From assembly GCA_944989445.1 (NCBI GenBank), contig CALYLW010000019.1, positions 2,157,648 through 2,221,647 on the forward strand: a stretch of 64,000 nt of DNA, in the 5' to 3' direction. This stretch comes from Ampullaceana balthica (lineage: Eukaryota; Mollusca; Gastropoda; Lymnaeidae). The translations under genes were made by a program, and so were the position numbers. This document shows, in pieces, positions 38,901-47,900 of this stretch (position 1 is the stretch's first letter; each line of letters opens with the position of its first letter). The notes below the pieces were generated by a model. The model ran no database searches. It was not told the DNA's origin and saw only the letters and a program-made list of their open reading frames with translations.

Positions 38901-41900
38901 AACACTAAGACAATTCAGGAATATTACTCTTATTATAGATAATAATAACCATATTGAGAAGTAAATCATTTTTACAAATCGACGAAATTCTTATTATAAC
39001 TTTCATAGCGTCGATACACAACCGATTCTCACACTCAAAAAATGCCTTCTTAAATAAAATTCATTCATTTTATCACTGGTAGTTGCATTGCAAAGTTTTA
39101 AACAATTTAGATCTCTTGTTAAATGCAGCAATTAAAAAACAACTTTGCCTGTTAACCTGAGAGGCTCTTTGAAGAAGCAGGATGAGCTTTGTATCACCTT
39201 CAGTGAAAGTGTACAGTCAACACTCCACCAGTAATAAATGTCTGATGATCTCTTTCTATAGAAATAAAAACGTGTCTTTGCATGCCTGATGAGTAACATC
39301 ACTTTGATATTAGCCCTTGACAATCATACACCACATCGCTTCATCACTTTGATATTAGCCCTTGGCAACCATACACCACATCACTTTGATATTAGCCCTT
39401 GGCAATCATACACCACAGCACTTTGATATTAGCCCTTGGCAATCATAAACTACAGCACTGTGATATTAGCCCTTGGCAATCATACACCACATCACTTTGA
39501 TATTAGTCCTTGGCAATCATACACCACATCACTTTGATATTAGCCCTTGGCAACCATACACCACATCACTTTGATATTAGCCCTTGGCAGTCATACACCA
39601 CAGCACTTTGATATTAGCCCTTGGCAGTCATACACCACAGCACTTTGATATTAGCCCTTGGCAGTCATATACCACAGCACTTTGATATTAGCCCTTGGCA
39701 ATCATACACCACAGCAATCATACACCACAGCAATCATACACCACAGCAATCATACACCACAGCAGTCATACACCACAGCAATCATACACCACAGCAATCA
39801 TACACCACAGCAATTTTGCAAAGTTGCATTGGAGCTTAATGTGATCTGGTATTTAATATTTTTATGCATGGCCAAAATAACAAATACCTTCTTAATTATA
39901 GTTGTTTTTCAGAATTTTATTGATGAAATTCTTGGTTTGCACTGATCATGGCATTAGCATTTGATGAAATTCTTGGTTTGCACTGATCATGGCATTAGCA
40001 TTTGATGAAATTCTTGGTTTGCACTGATCATGGCATTAGCATTTGATGAAATTCTTGGTTTGCACTGATCATGGCATTAGCATTTGATGAAATTCTTGGT
40101 TTGCACTGATCATGGCATTAGCATTTGAGGCATGAACCAACGTCTCCTTACAATTTCAGTCAATTTCTAAAATGTTTTTATTTTTACTTGAAATTCACAG
40201 ACAATTAATTTAACATCTGCTTCATCATCCCAATCAATAATTCTGTATCCTATTTATAAAATGCTTATTTGTGTCAATTCAACAATGACGTAATAAGAAG
40301 GATTGCAAACTTCAAATTAGTAAAGAGGAAATATTGTCTTGCAAAGCATGCTGACTTTTAGTGACTTCTTCTTTAATTGGACATGCCGTATATACTCGTT
40401 CGTATATACTCGTTCGTATATACTCGTTCGTATATACTCGTTCGTATATACTCGTTCGTATATACTCGTTCGTATATACTCGTTCGTATATACTCGTTCG
40501 TATATACTCGTTCGTATATACTCGTTCGTATATACTCGTTCGTATATACTCGTTCGTATATACTCGTTCGTATATACTCGTTCGTATATACTCGTTTGTA
40601 TATACTCGTTCGTATATACTCGTTCGTATATACTCGTTCGTATATACTCGTTCGCAAGCCGACCTTTTTTGGACAAAATCTAGGGGGAAAAGTGGGGGGG
40701 GGTCGGCTTATGAGCGGGTCATAGGTGATTTCTGCATGGATATTGAATATCGGTGTTGTTATTGTAGATTATCAATGTCCTTTTCTACATTCTACAAGAT
40801 TCGACTGCTCTACCAAAAGCTATAATATATTATTATAAATCAGCAATTACCTTATTCTATCATTTGATTTATTTTTGTGAACGTTTCAATAAATTGTTTT
40901 ACAAATTTTGTTTTCAACCACCGCTTTTAATGTACGAGCTTTCATCACCGTTTACCAAATAATTTATTTTTTTAAATACCGCTAACTCTTGCTTAACAAA
41001 GAGCAGAAAGACAAAGATAGGCAGTACAAAGTAAACAATCATAAATGACCGATTTAGCCGGTAGTTTAAAAAAAATAAGTACCATTTTTTTTAAGCTGTC
41101 CTATTATTTTTGGGGGGTCGGCTTGCGATCGGGTTATACACTTTTAATACTTTTCCCTTCCAAAAGTTGGGGGGTCGGCTTATGAACGAACGGGCTATAG
41201 AACGAGTATATACGGTAATTTATGGTCCTTGTTTGGCTGCAAGCAAGTCATGGCTCAAATTTATGGCATCACTGATTCTTAATTTCAACATGTATGTACG
41301 ACTATGGCAGCTTAATGAACACTTAATTCATCATTTAGGAAAACAGAGAGTTCTCTCCCTTAGACCCTCAGTACACAGAGTTCCAAAAAGATGTTTCCAG
41401 TAAAGAAATATTTGTGTCCACTCCTCGAAACCAGGTAGTGGAGAGTAGCAAGCAAAAAATAGTTTGGATTTTGTTTCTGTTGCTAGACTTGGTGTGCACA
41501 AAGCTTGCCTGATTCATGTAGTTTTAATGTTAGTACTAAAATTGCACTTCATTTATCCTTCATTCCTTAGAAGTTTAACATTTTTGACTTTCTAAGTCTA
41601 TACGTTGTGTCTGTTTCATCTCAGTCTTTGAATGCTGGTGTCGTTTTTCTTTCTTTTGTAATCTTAAAATTACTTTTTTTCATAAATATTTTGTTAGCAA
41701 GGGTGTGTTATTTGTGATATAAAGTAATAAAACAAACCCGTAAAAACAAAGTTTTTGACTATAAATCCCTTATATATGAGACATAACTAACAGTATTGAT
41801 TATTTTCAAACGCGACAAACATTTAATTTACAGACTGAATCTGTCTTAACTCAACTTTGCTTCATGACCTTGCGTCAACTCAAACTCTCATGTGGAAAAA

Positions 41901-44900
41901 AAAACAATAACAAACAGTGAATTTGAATTACATACGTTATATAAGGATAAACTAAAAATGCATTAATTTAATTACGGTACGTTCCATCGATCTGAAATTT
42001 TTATACGATGCATTGTTAGGTGAGACGGGTCCGTGTGCCAAATTTCTGCTTGATTGGATCACGGGAAGTGGGTCATTTTTTACTTTTGTTTTTCCGCCCG
42101 CCCAAGACAGAGATGACAACAGAACGACAGAGAGACAGAGACGGCGGTGAAGTTAATATAAGGGATTTAAAAAGGTTTAGATGTTTGACTTCACTAGTTT
42201 TTTCATTGGCTTTTAAAATTAAAATGGACATTGTATGTAAATATTTCAATATCTCATGAGAATAAATGGACATTGTATGTAAATATTTCAATATCTCATG
42301 AGAATAAATGGACATTGTATGTAAATATTTCAATATCTCATGAGAATAAATGGACATTGTATGTAAATATTTCAATATCTCATGAGAATAAATGGACATT
42401 GTATGTAAATATTTTAATATCTAATGAGTATAAAATGATTTTAATGAATATCAACATCAGTTGTAAAAAAAAAGAAAAAATAATGTTTAAAAAGAATTTT
42501 TTTACTACTTTCACCGCTCTTCTCCGCCAACTTGGCTGGCGTGATAAACTTTATTTCAACCCGTTAACCTAGTATTTTTTTCTATTTTCTGTAGCACAGT
42601 GATATGTTGTAGTTTATTGCATTGTCTTTGTATTCATTTCTCTCTATTTTGTTTATGTTTAATACAACCCTAGTGATTTAACTTTCAGTTGCATGTTAGT
42701 CAATTGCTTTTGTTTGCCTTAGTTTATAAAGTTCTTGATCTTGTAGTCTGTATTGTTGTATTATATATATCATTATTTATCTCTATTAATAGCACATATT
42801 AATTATCCTTAATTATCTTAATTTTATTTTTTTTCAATTAGCCAAGGTCTGCTGGAGAAGTTTTGAGTTTTCTAGGAATGGATGCACACACTGCATCATC
42901 ACAAAGTTAAATTAATAACATTTACTTTTTAACTTGAACTGTTTTATATCAAACAGAAGAGCTCCAACAATTTGTTCTCAAAGTTCACCCAGTGTCTTCC
43001 TTTTTAATAATGTGTGTTAGCTTTTGTTTACATCTGTCATTCATTTTTTTTAAATGATGTTTTAACATTGTTATAATTGAACACAATCTTTAAACACTGT
43101 GTGTGTGTGTGTGTGTTGTGCTTAGCTATGTCTGTGCCAGTTAACACCATTTTACAATCATTTGTAGTTTTTTTAACCAAACTTTTTATTTTCTAATATT
43201 TGATTTATCTTTCACTTTTAGTGTTGTAACCAACGTTTTCATTTACAAATACTTGATTTTTTAAAAATAAACAGTGGTTGTATTCATGAAATTATTTAAA
43301 TTTATTTTTTCGCTCATTAATATCGATGAAGATAATAGCATATATTCTATGACTGCATTATTCTCAGTACAAATAGCCATAATACTTTTAATTTTATCAC
43401 AAAATTTGTAACGTGTGAGCTTTGTAAATGTCATGTAACTGGGTCAACCATCATATGTAACTTGGTCAACCATCATGAATAAACCAAGAAATTTATATTT
43501 ACAAATACTGCTTATTAGGGAGATTTTTTAAAAACTTTTATTATTTTACAGAGAATAACTGACTTGTTTGTTCAGTCAACAGTTGACGTGATTCTTGACA
43601 TTGACCAATTGACTGTCAACACATTTTTAAAATATAAATGTTTACGGTACTTAATGAATTGGTCATTCTGATTTGTTTATGTTTCAGAGCCAAGGTTCAG
43701 CAAATATCGGAGACTTAAAAAGTGAACTGGAGGCTAAATACCGCATGGAGCTGAACCGTAAGTTGGACGACGTCAACAGGTTTTTAGAATCCCAGTCTCA
43801 GATGCGAGACCGGCTGGACACATCCAGGACAGACTTGGAGACCAGCCTGATGTTTGACAAGAGAAAACTTGAGGTACAGCAAACGTTTGTATATGTAATA
43901 TAACATGGAGTGCTGCGTCTCCAACAAAACTGTTTATTGACAAATGATGTTGAGAAGTGTTTTATTTACACAAGGATTATGTACAGAATTTTTATTGTTT
44001 TAAGGATATCATTGAAAATGATTCATGAAAACTCATGTTAGTTATTAGAATCTCTTAGATGTTTATATTTAACAAATCTCATGTTAGTTATTAGTATCTC
44101 TTAGATGTTTATATTTAACAAATCTCATGTTAGTTATTAGTATCTCTGAAATGTTTATATTTAACAAAACTCATGTTAGTTATTAGTATCTCTTAGATGT
44201 TTATATTTAACAAAACTCATGTTAGTTATTAGTATCTCTTAGATGTTTATATTTAACAAATCTCATGTTAGTTATTAGTATCTCTTAGATGTTTATATTT
44301 AACAAAACTCATGTTAGTTATTAGTATCTCTTAGATGTTTATATTTAACAAAACTCATGTTAGTTATTAGTATCTCTTAGATGTTTATATTTAACAAAAC
44401 TCATGTTAGTTATTAGTATCTCTTAGATGTTTATATTTAACAAAACTCATGTTAGTTATTAGTATCTCTTAGATGTTTATATTTAACAAAACTCATGTTA
44501 GTTATTAGTATCTCTTAGATGTTTATATTTAACAAAACTCATGTTAGTTATTACAGTCGAAACCGCTTATGTCGATGGCGTTGGGGTATGAAAAATGGCG
44601 TCGACATAACCGATGATCGAGATAAAGGAAAATCAATATGGCGGCAAAATATTAACATGTGCTTGAAATTTCTTTATGTACATGATTAATTAGTTAGCGT
44701 TAATTAGTGATGGGATGATTTATCGGAATCGTATCGGAACCCTAATATTTCTTCACTCTTTCCTAAGTCTAAGGTTGTAATTAATGTAATGACCGTTCGT
44801 TTTTAAGGACCGTTTAAAATTTAAATATAACTATAACCATGGTTCCCACTCAGGAAAACGGGAAAAAGTCGGGAATTCTTAAAAATAAATTCTCGGCCTT

Positions 44901-47900
44901 GAAAGTCGGGAAAAGTTATGCCTAATCGGGAATTTATATATATATATATATATATACATGTGTATATATATACATATATATACACATGTATCTATATTTA
45001 TGCCGAAGTAAAGGACTTTGATTACGTCTCTGTCATGTTTCGATTCCATTTATTTAGGTAGTGTGTATAATCTCGTCATGTTTGTAATAAATCTTGTTTC
45101 TTAAAATTGAAGAGTGAGAAAGTCATGTTTCTTAAATTAAAAGAGTTAGCGTTATATTTATAGCCTTCTTATTATAATTTTAAAAAGAACGAATTTTGTC
45201 AGCAGTTTCGTTGGTCAAATTAATAGAGCGACCGACCTCAGAAATAGAGGTCTGGGGTTCGATTTTAGTTGGGGGCGTTGTTTTTTTTCTTTCTTAACTT
45301 TACATTTTTTAAAAACATAATTAATTTTTTTTTCATGGGTTTAGGGTTAGGGGTAGGTTTAGTGATAGGTTTTAGGGGTAGGTTTAGGGATAGGTTTTAG
45401 GGGTAGGGGTAGGTTTAGTGATAGGTTTTAATAGGGTAAGGGTAGGTTTAGTGATATGTTTTAGGGGTAGGTTTAGTGATAGTTATTCCTTTCTTCATTT
45501 TTTTTCTTCATTTTTTCTCCTTGAGCGTAAAATTACTTTTAAAACAGGCTAAAAATAACAACAAAAATTAATTAAAGTTAAATAATGATTGCGGCGGCGC
45601 TCTTCTGTGCATTCGAACTATTTCGACATACTTGTAGCTCTTTAATGCTAGAAACACAATTTCTTACGCAAACATGACGAGATGATACAGGCTACCATTT
45701 ATTTAATGAAAAATAAGTTACCAGTTTATAATTGTCTGCGCATGCGCTAAAAGGTTAAAGTTTACGCTTCGCCGTGTCACAGTCGCGTTTGCCGTCGTAT
45801 CAGCGAATTTAAAATACAAATAACAAATCAATATGGTTATTTTAAGTTTAATGCTTTTGATGTATATATATTTATGCCGAAGTAAAGGACTTTGATAACG
45901 TCTCTGTCATGTTTCGATTCCATTTAATAATTTTAAAAAAAGTTACCAGTTTATAATTGTCTGCGCATGCGTTAAAAGGTCAAAGTTTTCGCCTCGCGTC
46001 GTCCCATGGCGCGTGTCACAGCCGATCGCGTTTGCAATGCCCGTCGAATCAGCAAATAAAAAAAAATAAACATATCAATATGGTAATTTTAAGTTTAATG
46101 CTTTTGACGTGCAGGATATCTGTTACTATCAGAACGCTCTCGAATTTCCTCAGTCAATCAAACTTGTAATATAAATAAAACTATTGTGGCCTTGACCGTT
46201 GATCACAGCACGCTGTGGGCTGTGTGTACTGACACAGTACTGTGTTAATCAGTTTCATCGTCACGCGCGTGTTAGTGTCACAGTCACTTATCTTACTGGT
46301 AACAAAGCAACAACAACAAACTTTTAAAAGAATAATAATTTATTATTTTTTTTATTTAATTATATAAAAACCACCGTCGATACAAACCTTTATTTTCAAC
46401 CGACGAAAATCGAGTTAAGTTGCAAATTTGGCCCTCTTTTGTGCTCGAGATACTAGGTTTCGGCGACATAAAAGAATCGACATTACCGATGAGAAAATGC
46501 TAAGACAAAGAGAGAATTTGGCGGTTCCAATAAAAAACGTCGACATAATAGGGTGGTCGATATAACCGAGCTCGAGATAAGTGGGTTCGACTGTAGTATC
46601 TCTTAGATGTTTATATTTAACAAATCACTTTCATTCGTTCTCAACACATTCTCTGTAATTTTATGGCATTTTTTTTCATCTGTGAGAATTTAGAATTGAT
46701 CAATGTCTGAAAAAAAAATTATCCTTATTATTAATTCAATTCACTATTTGGTTTATTAATGGTAGCCCAACAAGCTTTTAAACTCCTTCAAGGGGAGTAA
46801 GCCTAACGTCCTGTGCTAAGTAACTCTGTTCTTAACATTGATGTACTATATAGGAAGAGAACAACAACTTGCGTCTGAAATATGAGCAGGCTTTAGCTCA
46901 GAGGGAGACCAAGGAAATGGAAGCCAAACGATTCCGTGAACTTTATGAATCTGAGATGAAGTGGAGACTGAGGGTCAGTGACCAACTTACAGTTGCCACT
47001 GAGAAAGGTTTTAACCTCAAATCTAAACTCAAGTAAGTTTCAAAAATGCCATCAATTTTCAAAATCTGTGTGTGTGACGAATGAAAATCAGAAATTTAAA
47101 AGCATAAACCTTGCCGTTGTTATTGTTTTAGTGTTTCATAACACTCGAAATATAATGGTTTATAGAAATTTTATATATTATGCTGAACCGGACTGCTTCC
47201 GCTATATACAAGGGGTCTCTTGTTTTAGGAACAAATTAAAAATTTATGTATAAAATAAATATTTTGAATTTGTATTACCTTTTAAGTTAATGTGGTTTTT
47301 TTTTAATTGTTGATACACTGTTATTTGATCATCTGTCAGTAATGAACGACAGCACCGTAGCCGATGGACTGGCAGCATAGGCAATCTGAACAGTTCTGTG
47401 GTCAGTAGCGGATTTGACATAACCAGAGTCAATGGATTTGAAGATGATGAGCTCAGCAATAAAATTAAAGCAGAGCTCGACCGAAGCATTGCCAAGCATT
47501 TAGAGGCTGGTAAGGGACATCACTTTGTAATATGATTTTGTTGACTTGCTAATTGACACTGCTACCCTCCCTCCCCCCCCCCGGCACCCCACCCATTCCC
47601 GTGATATGAGGTACAGTCGAACCCACTTAACTCGAGCTCGGTTAACTCGCCCACCCCATTATGTCGACATTTTTCATTGGAACCGCCAAATTCTCTCTTT
47701 GTCTTAGCATTTTCTCGTCGTTTAATTCGATTTTTCTAAGTCGCCGAAACCTCATAACACGAGCACAAAAAAGGGTCAAATTTGCCACTTAACGTTCGTT
47801 CTCTCGATCCCCATGACCAATCGCCAGCTTTTGAAAATGTTAGCTATGATTTTTTTATAACCAAGGGAAGGGACCAATTTTCTGCCTCACCAGGGTCTGC

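Noticed and set aside
40317..40825. Overlapping open frames on both strands
   Set aside because: All come from the 14-bp satellite of the MITE end.
42842..42910. Alternative terminal exon PRSAGEVLSFLGMDAHTASS
   Set aside because: Acceptor is fair but the phase does not fit exon 40, and no polyadenylation signal follows closely.
45341..45485. True telomere end
   Set aside because: Units are degenerate, only about 145 bases long and inside a transposon; it is an interstitial TTAGGG-like tract at most.
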